Shown here: piece after piece, positions 38,846-54,265 of the stretch
How the letters are laid out: the number at the start of each line of letters is the position of its first letter
How positions within the stretch are numbered: position 1 is the first letter of the stretch
Assembly: GCA_003255065.1 (NCBI GenBank)
Contig: QAOA01005858.1
Span: forward strand, 12,941 to 76,940
Reading direction: 5' to 3'
Origin: Cercis canadensis
Lineage: Eukaryota; Streptophyta; Magnoliopsida; Fabales; Fabaceae
Length of the DNA: 64,000 bases
The notes under the pieces: model-generated
The model's input: only the letters and a program-made list of their open reading frames with translations
The model's database searches: none
Told to the model about the DNA's origin: nothing
Made by a program: the position numbers and the translations under genes

Positions 38846-41800
38846 ATTAAACCCTAGTGCCACAATCCTAAACGTTAAACTACAAACTATAAACTCTAAG
38901 TCCTAGACACTATACCTTAAAACTTAATTCCTAAATCCTAGAACCTTAACTTGAAATCCTAAACCTTAAATATAACCCTAAATCTTAAATTCTAAACTCT
39001 TGACCCTCAAACTTAAAACCAAGATCCTAAATCCAAAATCTTAGACCAAACCTAAATTTTAGATTCTTAACCTTAGACCCTGTACCTTAAACTCTTGACC
39101 CATAATCCCAAATTTTAACCCTAGACACTAAACGCTAAACTTTAAATCCTACACCTTATACTCTAAAACCAAGACCTTAAATATTAGACTCTAAATACTA
39201 AACCTTAAATCCTATAACTTAGACACTAGACCCTAGACACTAAACCTTAAACCTTAGATTGTTAATTAAACCCTAAGCCTTTAAACCCTAGACAAAACAC
39301 CTTAAACTCTAGATCCTAACCTTTAAACTCTAAATCCTAAATCTTAGAATCTAAACCTTAGACCTTGAACCTTAAATCTTTGACCCCTAATCTTTGACCC
39401 TTAATCCTAGAACCCTAACCCTAAAAACTAAATGCTAAATTATAGACCCTTAGCCCTAAAAACTAAACCCTAAACTCTAAATTATAAATTTAGTCAGTAA
39501 ACCTTCATGCTAAACCGTATGCCTTAAAACTTGAACCCTAAATCTTAAATTGTATACCCAAAACCATGAACCTTACACCTTTTACCTAAATCTTAGACCC
39601 TTAACCCTAATCTTTAGACCTTTCATCCTTCACACTAATTGCTAGATCCTAAGTCCTAAACCCTAGACCATTAACATAAAACCTAACCCTTTAACCGTAG
39701 ATACTAAAACCTAAATTGTAGACCTTAAACCAACTAAACCTGAAACACGAAACCATAAACCATAGACCATACATCGTAAAATCTATACCACTAACCCTAG
39801 AAATTAAACCCTAAATTCTAAACACTTAACCTTAATCTTTAGACCCTAATAAGCCATTTAGCCTTAAACTAAACACTAGATGCTTAACCTTAACTCCTTG
39901 ACTATATACCCTAAACTCGTGACCCTTAATCATAAATCTTAAACCCTAAAGCATAGTCTCTATACTCTAAATTCTTATACTCTTAACATGAACCCTAGCC
40001 TTTAACCCTAGACCCTAAACCCTAAGCTTTATATCCTTAACGCTTAACCTTACACCTATGACCCTTAACCTAAACTATAGATGCTTAACTTTAATCCCAA
40101 AACCTTAAATCCTAGAGCTTTAACCTTAAACCCTAAGCCACCTAGAACCTCAACCTCAACCTTAGATGCTTAACCTTAAACACTTAACCATAAACCCTAG
40201 AGGTAATCCTAAACATTAAATTATAAACACTAAATCTTAAACCCTAAACAGTATATCCTAAAATTTAGACTCTAAACCCTAAACTCTAGAACCTTAACCC
40301 GAAATCTTATGCCTTAAACCTTAGATACTAGACCCTAAATAATAATCCCTAAACTCCAAACCCTTGACCTTCAAACTTAAAACCAAGATTCTAAAGCCAA
40401 AAACCTAGACCCTAAACCTAAATCCTAAATGCTTAACCCTAGACCCTATACCTTAAATTCTTGAGCCATAATCCTAAATCCTAAATCCTAAAACCTAGAC
40501 CCCATAGGCTTAAACCTAAACCTTAGACCCTAAACCCTTTATCCTAAGCTCTAAATCCTAGACCTTTAACCTAAATCTTGAACACTAAATCTTAGATCCT
40601 AGATCATAGACCCTTAACCTAAACCCTAGAACCTACAACCTAAACTTAAGACTCGTAACCCTAAGTCATAAACCCTAGGCACTAAACTTTAAGCTTTAAA
40701 CCATATATCCTAAACCCTAAATTATATATCCTAGACCCTTAACCTATTCCTAAGCCTTAATTGCTTAACCTTAATCCTTAATCCATAAACCTTAAACTAT
40801 AGACTCTAACCTTAAATCTTACACCCTTGACCCTTAACCCTAAATTATATATGCTTAACCCTAATTTTAAACCTTAAACCTTAAATCCTAGACCCATAAC
40901 CTCAACCCTAGATATTGAATCATAAACCCTTAACCCTAGAGCCATAACCTTAAATCTTAAACTATAAACCTTATACTTTAAAAACAAAGCCTTAATCCCT
41001 AAATTCTAAACCCTAAAACCTAAATCCAAAGCCTTAATCCTTAAACCCTAGATCCAAAGCCCTAAACTATATACCTTTAACCTATTCCCTAAATCTTAGA
41101 TGTTGAACTATAGGCCCTGTACGTTAAATCCTAAAATCTAGATCCAAAGCCTTAATCCTTAAACCATAGATCCAAAACCCTAACCATATACCTTTAACTT
41201 ATTCCCTAAATCCTAGATATTGAATAATAGACCCTATACCTTAAACTTATGACTTGTAACTTTAAATCCAAAACCCTAGGCAATAAACCCTAAATCCTAC
41301 TAAACCCTAGATCCTTAACCTAATTTGAAGCCTTAGATGGTTAACACTAATTCATAAACCTTAAACCTTAAACCCTAATGACTGAACCTTAACTCCTTCA
41401 CTCTAAATCATAGATAATAAACCCAAAACTATAGATCATAAGCCCTAACACTTAGACCCTTAACTTAAACTCTTAACCTTTAACCTTCATAACTAAACCT
41501 TATACACTAAACCTTAAATTAGAGACTCCTAACCATAAACCCTAAACTCATGACCACTCACCCTTGGCCCTAAACTATACACCTTAGATGTTAAACCCTA
41601 AAGCTTTAAGCTCTTAAACCTAAACATTAAACCCTAAATTTTTTATGTTTAACACTTAAAACAAAACCCTAAACCCTTGACACTTAACATCAAACAAGAA
41701 GCCATAATCCCTTGAGTTTTAACCTTAACACTAAACCTAAACCTTTAACCTTAATCTCTAAATCATAAATATTAGACCCTTAACACTAAATTCTACACCC

Positions 41801-43845
41801 TTGACCCTTAAGTCTTAGGCCCTAAACCATTAACACTAAACCTTAAATTGAAGGCCCCAAATCTTAAACCTTAGATCCTTAACCTAAACCCTAGATACTT
41901 AAACCTAAAACCTAGACCTTAAACCCTTAACCCTAATCCCAAAACTTAAACCCTTGAGACATAAACTCTAGATGCTTAACCCTAATTCCTAAATCTTAAA
42001 CTCTAAATCCTAAACCTTAGAGTCTTAACACTAAATCTTAGACCCTAAATCATAAATCCTAGACCCTTAAGTTCAATCATAGATGCTTAACCCTAATACT
42101 TAAATCCTAAACTCTAGAGTCATAACCCTAAATTCTAAATTTAAATCCTAAAACCTAGGCCTAAAACCTACACCCTAAACTGTTAATACTATACCCTTAA
42201 TTCTAAACCCTAAATATTAAACCCTAGACCTTAAATCTTAAATCTTAAAACTTAGACCTTAAACCCTAATCCCCAAAAATGACCCTAAATCTTCAACCCT
42301 AAATCCTAAACCTTTGACTCTCAACCTTGAAACCTAGATCATAAACTTGAAACCTAAATCCCCTCAACCTAAACCTTATATGTTTAACCTTAGACCCTAT
42401 TCCTTAAACTCAAGACCTGGAGTCCTAAATCCTAAACACAAGGCCCTAATCCTTAAACCTTTAACCTAATCGTTATGGCAATAGATACTTACCCTACCAT
42501 TAACCTTAACCCTAGTTATTTAACCTTAACTTCTAAATGTTAAACCCTAAATCTATAGCCTTAACCCTAAAACCTAAATCCTAGACCTTTAACCTAAACT
42601 CTAGATGCTTAATCCTAATTCTTAAACCCTAAATCCTAGATCTTTAACCTTAAATCATAAACCTTAAACCTTAGACCTTTAACCTCAGCCCTAATTACTT
42701 AACCTTAATTCTTAACCCTAAATCTTAAACTTTTAAGCCGTAACCTTAAACCTTAAACTCTAAATCTAGAGACTTCACCTTATAGCCTAAACACTAGACC
42801 TTTAACATTAACTCTAAATTCTTATCCCTAATCCCTAAATCATAAAGCATAAACCCTAGAACTTTAACCCTAGACCCTTAAGCTCAACAATAGATGCTTA
42901 TCCCTAACAACTAAACTCTAAACCGAACCTTAAACTATAATCCTTAAACCTTAAATTGTATACCCTAAAAAAACTCTAGCTACTAAACCTTAAATCTTAG
43001 ACCTTAAACTCTCAAATTAGATCCTAAATCTTAAACCTTAGACCATAAATCCTAAATCTTACACCCTAAACACAAAAGCCTAATTCGTAAAGTCTTAACC
43101 TTAAACCTCAAACAATAGACCCTTAACTCTAAAACCAAGACCTTAAAATCAAAACCTAAAACTTAAACTTTAAACCTTAAATTGTAGACCCTAAACCTAA
43201 ACCCTATGCCTTTAACCCTGACCCTAGACCTTATACCCATAACCTAATCCTAAGCCCTAGTTGCTTAACCCTAATCCCTAAACCTTAAAAACTAGAGCCT
43301 TAACTTTAAACCATAGACCCTAAATACTAAAGTTTAGACATTTAACCTTAAATTTGATTCCTCAAACCCTTGACTTGAATATCTAAATCTTAAACCCTAT
43401 TGGCTTAACCCTAAACCCTAAACTTTAGGCCTTACACCCTTAACCTAAACCTTAGATACTTAACCATATTCTCTAAATCCTAAACCCTAAACCTTAAACC
43501 CTAGCCTCAACTATAAATGCTTAACTTTAATTACTAAACCCTAAATTCTAAATCGTAAACTTTAGACTCTAAACCTTAAATCCTAGATCCTTAACCTAAA
43601 AACCTAAAACTTAAACCCTTAACCTAAATTCTAGATGCTTAACCTTAATCATTAAACTCAAAACCTTAGAGCCTTAACCCTAAACCCTAGACTCTTAAAC
43701 TAAACCCTAGAGCTATAATCCTTAACCCTAAATCATAAAATGTCAACCTTAGACAATGAACCATTTACCATATACTCTAAACTGTAGATCATTAATCTTA
43801 AACCCTAGACCCTTGACTTGTAAATCTTTGCAATAATCCCTAAAT

Positions 43846-44215
43846 CATAATTTTACAAAACGTAATCTTGATTGGTAATGTGATCATATAAATATTTTGA
43901 TTGTTGTTCAAGTAATTATTATAATTATTTGATTTTAAGGTTACGCATTGGTTAAATATGAGAATTTCGATGATTCTCAAAATGCAATAGAAGCCTTGAA
44001 TGGATATGATCTTCTTACACAAATTACTAATGTTGTTTGGGCTTTCAGCCAAATGAGCATAAGGTATTTTTCTACACCAAAAAATGGAAAAAACTTTTTG
44101 TAGATTCTAATTTTCTTGTATAAACATCAAAGTTAATTTTCAAAAATAGCATTTTCTAGCTGTATTTCAAAACATGTGCTTCTAATTTTATCTCCGTGAT
44201 GTGATTGTAGCTACC
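43846..44215 (+). pseudogene. Y14/RBM8A exon fragment, copy I-4
   Basis: Exon homology from 43939, open, identical over the exon to copies I-1 and I-2 as far as I can read, with both splice-like ends kept. Confidence 0.75.
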
Positions 44216-44727
44216 ATCTTAACCTTAACCCTATATGCTTAACCTTTATTTTTAAACCCTCACCTTATAGCCTTAAGCCTAAATCCTGAATTGTAAATCT
44301 TATCGTAAACTTTAAAGCCTAAACCTTAAACTATAAAGTCTTAACCTTAAACCTTAATTTCTAGACATAAACCTTAAATCATAAACCCTAGACACAAATC
44401 CTTAAACCCTTGTCCTTTAATTCTAAACACTACATCCTAAACCCAAAGCCCTATACCCTTCACCTAAATCCTAGATGCTTAACCTTAAACCCTAGACCCT
44501 ATACCCTAAACTTATGACCCTTAATCATAAATTCTAAAATCAACACTAACCTTAAACCATAAATTGTAGTACCTAATCCCTAAATCCTAGACCTTTAACC
44601 CTTATCCTGAAACCCTATTGCTTAGCACAAAATTGTAAACCATAGCCTTAACCTTAAACCCTAAACTCTAGTCCCTTAATCTTAACTCTAGATGCTTAAT
44701 CTTAGTCCTAAAACTCTAAATCTTGAA

Positions 44728-44776
44728 CCCTAAAGTTGTAATGCTATGAACCCTAAAGTTATAATGCTATAACCTA
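44728..44776. repeat. Short tandem duplication (~26 bp)
   Basis: 'gaaccctaaagtt.taatgctat' occurs twice in a row; other units have it once. Confidence 0.8.
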
Positions 44777-47685
44777 ATATGTAAACAATAAACATTAGAC
44801 CATAAACCATAACCCCAAGATCGTAAACCTTAAACCCTAGATCCATAAACATAAATCTTAAACCCTAGACCTTAATTCCCTATACTAAAAAATCTAGGCC
44901 CTAAAACCAAAACCCCAGATACTAAACCCAAAACTATAAGCCCTTAACCTTAGACTTTAAACCCTAAACCCTAAACCCTAGACCGTTAATGTTATACATA
45001 AAATCATAAATGCTAAACTCTTAAATTCCAACCTTAAAACCTATATCCTAAACTCGAAACCCTAGACCCTTAACCTAAACCCTATAACTTAAAATCATGA
45101 CTTAAAATGTTAAATCCTTAACCATAGACTCTAAACCTAGACCATAAACCCTAAACCTTAAAAAGTAAACCCTAGACCCTTAACTATAAACCCTATGCCC
45201 TTGATCCTTAACCTTAAACACTAGATGGTTAGCACTAATCCCTAAACCATAAACTTTAAACCATTAACCAAAATCCTAGATGCTTAACCTTAATCCAAAA
45301 ACTCTAATACCTAACCCCGAGAGCCATAACCTTAAACATGAAATACTAAAATGTAAATCGTAAATCATAGAGCTTAGACATAATATCTAAACCTTAAAAC
45401 CTGGACCTTAATTCCTAAACCTAGATACTAAACCTTAAATCCTAGGCCCTTAACCTAGATTGTAAATCTTAAACTCTTGATGCTTAACCCTCAATCCTAA
45501 TACCTAGATCTTAAACATTAAACGCTAAACCTTAACCTAAATCATAGGTACTTAACCTTAATCCCAAAAGCCTAAACCTTAAACTTAAGAGTCATAACTC
45601 TAAAACCTAACCCTAAATCATAAACGCTAGACCTTAAATCCAAAAGTCTCAACCCAAAACCTTAATCCCTAAAACCTAGGCCCTAAAATCTAAACCTTAA
45701 ACTCTAGACCCTATATCCTAGCACTAAATCTTGAACCCTAGACACTAAAGCTTAAATCCTAAACCTTAGACCCTTACCCCTAAACCCTACACCCTTGATC
45801 CCTAACCTTTAGCCATATAACCTTAACCTAAAGCCTAGATGCATAGCAATAATCCACCCTAGAGCTTTAATCCTAAACCTTAGACTCTAAATCTTAAACC
45901 ATAAACCCTAGACCTTTAACCTTAACCTTAGATAATCCTTAAACCCTAAACTCTACAATCTTAATCATGAATCCTAAACCCTAGATGATAAATCATAAAC
46001 CCTAGACATAACCTTAAACCTAACACCCTAAAGTCTAAACCCTTGACCTTTAATCCTAAAACTTAGATCCTTAACTCAAAACCCTAGACCTTCAACCTAA
46101 ACTCTAGATGCTTAACCTTAATTCTTAAATTGTAAACCCTAAAGCCTTAATCCTAAACCCTAGACCCCTAAGCTCAATCGTAGATGCTTATCCCTAATAC
46201 CTAAACCTTAAACCGTTGAGTTGTAACGTTAAACCCTAAATTATAAACCCTAAAGCCTAGACCCTTAAAATATACTATAGATGCATATCACTAGATTCTA
46301 TACCTTAAATTGATGACCCATAACCCTAAATTCAAAAACCTAAACAATAAACCCTAAATCTTAAATCATAGTCCCTAAACCTTAAATCATACACTCTAAA
46401 CCCATAACTTAATTCGTAGACACTAAATGCTAGTGCCTTAACTTGAAACCCTAGACCTTTAACTTAAACTCTAGATGCTTAACTTAAACCTTAAACCTTA
46501 TACATTAAATTCATGACTCGTAACCCTAGATCATAAATGCTAAACCATAGACCTTTAACCCTAAATCCTTGATCTTTAACCTCAAACATGAAACCTTAAA
46601 ACCTACATCCAAAACCTAAAACCCTAAACTCAACCTAAATTGTAGATGCTTAACACTGAACTGTAAACCCTAAATCATAGAATTTAACCCCGGGCCTTAA
46701 ACCTTAAATGATAAATAATAGACTATAAACCTAAACCTTAAATTCTAAATGCTTAATCCTTAACCATAAGCCCCAAATTCTAAACTATAGACCTTTATCC
46801 CTAAACCCTATACTCATAATCCTAGACCTTAAATTCTACAAACAAAATACTAAACCCTAAACTTTCGACCCTTCACCCTAAACATAAAACCTATAACCAT
46901 TGACCCTTAACCTTAAACATCAAACCCTAAACCTTCAACATTGAACCCTAAATAAGAAGCCTATACGTTTAACATAAATCCTAGATGCTAAATCTTAAAC
47001 CTCAGACCCTATACACTAAGTCCTATATCATGAACACTAAACCCTAAAGCATAGATCCTAAATCTTAAACTATAAATCTTAGACCCTTAGCCAAAATTTA
47101 ACCCTAGATCCTTAACATGAATACCTAAATCCTAAACCTTATAGGTTAAACCTCAATCCTTAGACCTTATACCATAAACCCTAAATACTAAACCCTCAAC
47201 TCTTAACACTAAAGCCTAATCTGTAAAGTCTTAACCTTAAACCTTTTAGACCCTTAACTCTAAATCATAGACCCTAAAACCAAAACCTAAAACCTAAACC
47301 CTAAACCCTAAATCATCAACCTCAAACCTAAACTCTATATTTTAACCTAAACCCTATGCCCTTATACCCATAACCTAATCTTAAGCCTTAGTTAATTAAC
47401 CCTAATTCCTAAACTCTAAACCATAGAGCTGTAACCCTAAACTATAGACCCTAAATACTAAAGAGTAAAATCCCTTTTTGGTCCTTGAAAGATTGCTTCA
47501 GTGACACTTTAGTCCTCCAATCATTTTTACTGACACTTTAGTCCCTGAAAGATCATTTTGTCAGCCATTTTAGTCATCTGCTAGGGTCTGTTAGTGGGAC
47601 TTAACAGAAAATGTCATGTGGCATGTTAAGTGCTGACGTGTCCGTTATGTGCTGATGTGGCACATTAAAAAATTTTAAAAAAATC

Positions 47686-48070
47686 CCTCCTATCTCTTTT
47701 CTCTCTCTCTCTCTCTTCCCCCTCTCTCCCTCCCACTCTTATCTCTCTCTCATTTTCATCTCTCTCTTTCCTCCATCTCCGTCTCACTCTCATCTCTCTT
47801 TCTCTCCACCATCTCCCTCTCACTCTCATCTCTCTCTCCTCCATCTCCCTTTCACTCTTATCTCTTTTTCTCTTTGCCATCTCCATTTCATTCTCATCTC
47901 TCTCTCTTCTCTATCTCTTATCTCTCTTTTTCTCTGCCATCTCTCTCTCTCTCCTCCATCTGTCTCACTCTTATCTCTCTTTCTTTCCACCATCTCCCTC
48001 TCACTCTCATCTCTCTCTCTTCGCCATATCTCCCTCTCACTCTCATATCTCTTTCTCTCTCTCCGCCATC
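47686..48070 (+). repeat. Homopyrimidine tract in MULE copy 5
   Basis: CT-rich minisatellite. Open frames on both strands here are simple sequence. Confidence 0.86.
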
Positions 48071-48294
48071 CTCATACCTATTAGCTGAGTACTCTCCCCT
48101 TGGGTGGACTTAGTCCATGAACTTAGCACATGATGAGATCTTCTTGGCTTAGGAGAACGTGAAGGGTGACTGGTGCATGGTGAAAATGAAGGGGTACATG
48201 TAATTGAGTCAACTCGGTGATGAAAAAAAGGGGTATATGTAACTTATACCGAGTCAACTCGGTGAAGAGGTACTTGGGCATGCACTCCACGTGA

Positions 48295-48623
<329 letters not shown>

Positions 48624-49542
48624 TTGCACTATGACTGCTAGCTCACGACTGGAACTAGTTTGGCTAGTCTTTCTCTTACCTAAGTTGAAGCGAGAAAGGT
48701 ATAGAGGAGACGAGGAAGAGAGAGGAAAGAGAGAGAGAAATGAGAGAGGAAGGATTTTTAAATTTTTTTTTAATGTGCCACATCAGCATATAACGGACAC
48801 GTCAGCACTTAACGTGCCACATGATACTTTCTGTTAAGTCCCACTAGCAAACCCTAGCGGAGGACTAAAATGGTGGACAAAATGATCTTTCAGGGACTAA
48901 AGTGTCGGTAAAAATAATTGTAGGACTAAAGTGTCACCGAAGCAATCTTTCAAGGACCAAAAAGGGGTTTTACTCAATACTAAACTCTAGATGTTTAACC
49001 TTAAATTTAATTCCCTAAACCTTAAACTATGGACCCTTAACCTAAATCTCTAAACCCTATTGCCTTGGCCCTTAACCTTAAATTTTGAACCCTAAATCCT
49101 AAACCTTAGGCCCTACAGCCTTAATCTAAACCTTAGATACTTAACCATAATCCTTAACCCTAGATCCTTGACCCTAAACCTTAAACTTTAGCCTCAATTA
49201 TAAATGCTTAACCCTAATTCTAAATCTTAAATCTTAAACTTTAAACTCTAAACCTTAAATCATAGAGCATTAACCCAAAAACCTAAACCCTTAACCTAAA
49301 CTCTAGATGCTTAATCCTAATCATTAAACCCTAAACTTTAGAGCCTTAACATTAAACCCTAAATCCTAAGTTCTAAGCTTAACCTTAGAGCTACAATCCT
49401 AAACCCTACTTTATAAAATGTCAACCCTAAACCATTGATCTTATACCCTAAACCCTAGACCCTTAATACTAAACTCTAAGCCATTGACCCATGACCTTAA
49501 ACCCTAGATGCTTAAGACTAATCCCTAAACTAAAATTTAGAT

Positions 49543-49835
49543 AGTCTAGTCTTTATTAGTAACTTGATCATATAAATATTTTGATTGATGTTCAAGTAAT
49601 TACTATAATTATTTGATTTTAAGGTTGTGCACTGATTGAATAGGAGAATTTTGATAATTCTCAAACTTCAATAGAGGCCTTGAATGGAACCTACCTTTTG
49701 CAAACTACCAGTGTTAGTTGGGCTTTTAGCCAATCAAAAGGAGATCAAAGTTGACTTTCAAAAATTGTATTTTTTTAGCTGTATTTCAAAACACTTGCTT
49801 TTAATTTGATTCCACGATGTGATTGTAGCTACCAC
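49543..49835 (+). pseudogene. Y14/RBM8A exon fragment, copy II-3 (nonsense)
   Basis: Homology from 49623: GCALIE, TAG, ENFDNS then T instead of N, SIEALNG and SWAFSQ. Same nonsense codon as 24758 and 61110. Confidence 0.72.
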
Positions 49836-51641
49836 TTTGGCCTTAATCCTAAACCTTAATCTCTAAACACTAAACCTTAAACTATATGCACTATACTCTA
49901 GACATTATATCCTAAACCATAGACCTTAAATCCTAAACCTTAGACACAAACTCTAGACACATAACCATCTAAACCCTAAATCTTAGACCCTATGAAACCA
50001 TATACCTTTAATCTAAAGATGCTTACTCTAAATTCATGACCCTTAACTGTAAATCCTAAACTCTAGAAATTAAACCCTAAATTGTAGTCTCTAAACTCTA
50101 AACCTTAGATTCTTTATATGAACCCTAGGTCTTTAATTCTAAATCTTAAACTTTAGATCTTTAACTCTAAATCATACACCCTAGACCCTTAACCTAAACT
50201 ATAAATCCTTAACTTTAATTTCAAAACCCTAAATTTTAAACCACCAAGACCCTAATCTTAAAAAATAAATCTTAGACCTTTAACCCAAAACACTTAACCC
50301 TAAACCCTAGTGCCACAATCCTAAACCCTAAGCACTAGACACTACCTTAAAACTTAGTCCCTAGACCTTAAAACTTAAATACAAAACTCTAAATCCTAAA
50401 CTCTTGACCCTCAAACTTAAAACCAAGATCCTAAACCTAAAATTCTAGACCCTAAACCTAGATCCTAGATGCTTACCTTAAACTCCTGACCTATAATCCT
50501 AAATCCTAACCATAGATACTAAACCCTATATCATAGACTTTAACCTTAGATCATAGACACTAAATCTTAGCAGATTTACCTTAAACCCTAAATCCTAAAA
50601 TATAGATCTTAGACATCATATCCAAACCCTAAATTATAAACATTAAACCCATGATCCAAAGCCCTTAACCAAAACCATAAATCCTAAACCCTAGACTCCA
50701 AACCCTAAATCATAGTCTCTTAACCTAAACACTAAACTTATTGCTTAAACTCAAGACTTGTAACCTTAAATCATAAACCCTTGATACTAAACCCTAAACC
50801 TTAGACCCTTAATCTTAAGCCCTAGTTTTTTAACCTTATTTCTTAAACCTTAAACCCTAAATTTAAACACTAAACTTTAAATCCTTAACCCTTAATCTTG
50901 TACCCTAAACTTTTAAACTTAAACTCTAAACCATAGACCTTATAACTTAAACCTTAAACCCTACACCCTTGACCCTTGACCCTTAACCATAAATCTAGAC
51001 CTTTAATCTAAACCCTAGATGCTTAACCCTCAATTTTAGATTCTTAACCCTACATCTTGAACCCTAAATCCTAGACCCTTAACGCCAATCTTAGATGTTT
51101 AACCATAAACCCTTATCTTTAAACCTTAGAACCAAAGCCCTAAATCATAGACCTTTTAACTTAATTCATAAACCTTAGATGATGAACCCTAAGCTTTATA
51201 TGTTAAACTCATAACCCTAAATTCAAAATCCTAGACAATAAATCCAATATTTAAATCATAGACCCTAAACTCTAGATCTTTAACCTAATCTTAAACCCTA
51301 GATGTTTAACCCTAATCCAACCTTACTGGCTTAACCTTAAACCCTTAATCCTAAACCCATTAAGCCTAGACCCTAAACCCTTAACTCGATGTTTAACACT
51401 AAAATTTAAACCGTAAACTCTAGACTCTAAACTCTCAATGTTTAGCACTCAACATGAAATGCTAAACTCTCAGTTATAGACACTAAACCTTAAACCCTAA
51501 ACCCTGTGGCCTATACTCTAAAACTAAGACCCTAAATCTTAAACTCTAAACCTTAAGTCCTAGAACTTAGACACTAAACCATAAACCTTAGATTATTAAT
51601 TAAACCTTAAGCCTTTAAAACTAAACCTTAAACCTTATACC

Positions 51642-51652
51642 NNNNNNNNNNN
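51642..51652. other. 11-N gap
   Basis: Left of the gap matches about 12985 of unit 1; right of it matches about 14850. If the units were equal, about 1.9 kb would be missing here. Confidence 0.9.
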
Positions 51653-52759
51653 TCCTAAACCCTAGACCATTAACATAAAACCCAACCCTTTAACCGTAGA
51701 TACTAAAACCTAAATTGTAGACCTTAAACCACCTAAACTTGAAACACGAAACCATAAACCATAGACCTTACATTGTAAAATCTATACCACTAACCCTAGA
51801 AATTAAACCCTAAATTCTAAACACTAGACCTTAATAAGCCATTTAGCCTTAAACTAAACACTAGATGCTTAACCTTAACTCCTTGACTATATACCCTAAG
51901 CTCATGACCTTTAATCATAAATCTTAAACCCTAAAGCATAGCCTCTATACTCTAAATTCTTATACTCTTAACATGAACTCTAGCCTTTAACCCTAGACCC
52001 TAAACCCTAGGCTTTATATCCTTAACCCTTAACCTCACACCTATGACCCTTAACCTAAACTATAGATGCTTAACTTTAATCCCAAAACCTTAAATCCTAG
52101 AGCTTTAATCTTAAACCCTAAGCCACCTCAACCTCAACCTCAACCTTAGATGCTTAACCTTAAACACTTAACCATAAACCCTAGAGGTAATCCTAAACAT
52201 TAAATTATAAACACTAAATCTTAAACCCTAAACATTATATCCTAAAATTTAGACTCTACACCCTAAACTCTAGAACCTTAACCCAAAATCTTATGCTTTA
52301 AACCATAGATACTAGATCCTAAATAATAATCCCTAAACTCCAAACCCTTGACCTTTAAACTTAAAACCAAGATTCTAAAGCCAAAAACCTAGACCCTACA
52401 CCTAAATCCTAAATGCTTAACCCTAGACCCTATACCTTAAACTCTTGAGCCATAATCCTAAATCCTAAAACCTAGACCCCATAGGCTTAAACTTAAACCT
52501 TAGACCCTAAACCCTTTATCTTAACCTCTAAATCCTAGACCTTTAACCTAAATTTTGAACACTAAATCTTAGATCCTAAATCCAAGATCATAGACCTTTA
52601 ACCTAAACCCTAGAACCTACAACCTAAACTTAAGACTCGTAACCCTAAGTCATAAACCCTAGGTACTAAACTTTAAGCCATATATCCTAAACCCTAAATT
52701 ATATATCCTAGACCCTTAACCTATTCCTAAGCCTTAATTGTTTAACCTCAATCCTTAAT

Positions 52760-52760
52760 N
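52760..52760. other. Single-N assembly join with unmerged overlap
   Basis: 'ttg.ttaacctcaatccttaat' lies on both sides of the N; other units have it once at this point. Confidence 0.87.
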
Positions 52761-54265
52761 ATTGCTTAACCTCAATCCTTAATCCATAAACCTTAAACTA
52801 TAGACTCTAACCTTAAATCTTACACCCTTGACCCTTAACCCTAAATTATATATGCTTAATTCTAATCTGTAAACCTTAAACCCTAAATCCTAGACCCATA
52901 ACCTCAACCCTAGATGTTGAATCATAAACCCTTAACCCTAGAGCCATAACCTTAAATGTTAAACAATAAATCCTAAACTTTAAAAACAAAGTAGTAATCC
53001 TTAAATTCTAAACCCTAAAACCTAAATCCAAAGCCTTAATCCTTAAACCCTAGATCCAAAGTCCTAAATTATATACCTTTAACCTATTCCCTAAATCTTA
53101 GATGTTGAACTATAGCCCCTATACGTTAAATCCTAAAATTTAGATCCAAAGCCTTAATCCTTAAACCATAGATCCAAAACCCTAAACTATATACCTTTAA
53201 CTTATTCCCTAAATCCTAGATGTTGAATCATAGACCCTATACCTTAAACTTATGACTTTTAACTTTAAATCCAAAACCCTAGGCAATAAACCCTAAATCC
53301 TACTAAACCCTAGATCTTTAACCTAATTTGAAGCCTTAGATGGTTAACACTAATTCATAAACCTTAAACCCTAAACCCTAATGACTGAATCTTAACTCCT
53401 TCACTCGAAATCATAGATAATAAACCCAAAACTATAGATCATAAGCCCTAACACTTAGGCCCTTAACTTAAACTCTTAACCTTTAACCTTCATAACTAAA
53501 CCTTAGACACTAAACTTAAATTAGAGACTCTTAACCATGAAACCTAAACTCATGACCACTCACCCTTGGCTCTAAACTATACACCTTAGATGTTAAACCC
53601 TAAAGATTTAAGCTCTTAAACCTAAACATTAAACCTTAAACTTTTGATGTTTAACACTAAAAATAAAACCCTAAACCCTTGACACTTAACATAAAAAAGA
53701 AGCCATAATCCCTTGAGTTTTAACCTTAACACTAAACCTAAACCTTTAACCTTAATCTCTAAATCATAAATATTAGACCCTTAACACTAAATTCTACACC
53801 CTTGACCCTTAAGATTTAGGCCCTAAACCCTTAACCCTAAACCTTAAATTGAAAGCCCTAAATCTTAAACCTTAGATTCTTAACCTAAATTCTAGATACT
53901 TAACCCTAAATCCTAGACCTTAAACCCTTAACCCTAATCGCAAAACCTAAACTCTTGAGACATAAACTCTAGATGCTTAACCCTAATTCCTAAATCCTAA
54001 ACCTTAGAGTCTTAACACTAAATCTTAGACCCTAAATCATAAATCCTAGACCCTTAAGTTCAATCATAGATGCTTAATCCTAATACTTAAATCCTAAACT
54101 CTAGAGTCATAACCCTTAAATTCTTATCGCTAATCCCTAAATCATAAAACATAAACCCTAGAACTTTAATCCTAGACTCTTAAGCTCAACAGTAGATGCT
54201 TATCCCTAACAACTAAACTCTAAACTGAACCTTAAACTATAATCCTTAAACCTTAAATTGTATAC

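Larger units (their letters stand above)
34271..39661. repeat. Telomere-like higher-order repeat, unit 4 (short, twice deleted)
   Basis: A 5.4-kb unit bounded by the landmark at both ends. At about 35450 the sequence jumps from the equivalent of ~16061 to the equivalent of ~20013 of unit 2, removing about 4 kb and Y14-I. At 38845 the MULE is cut at the same base as in unit 3 and continues at the equivalent of ~14042. The two deletions together explain the short length against ~14.15 kb. No genes. Confidence 0.85.
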
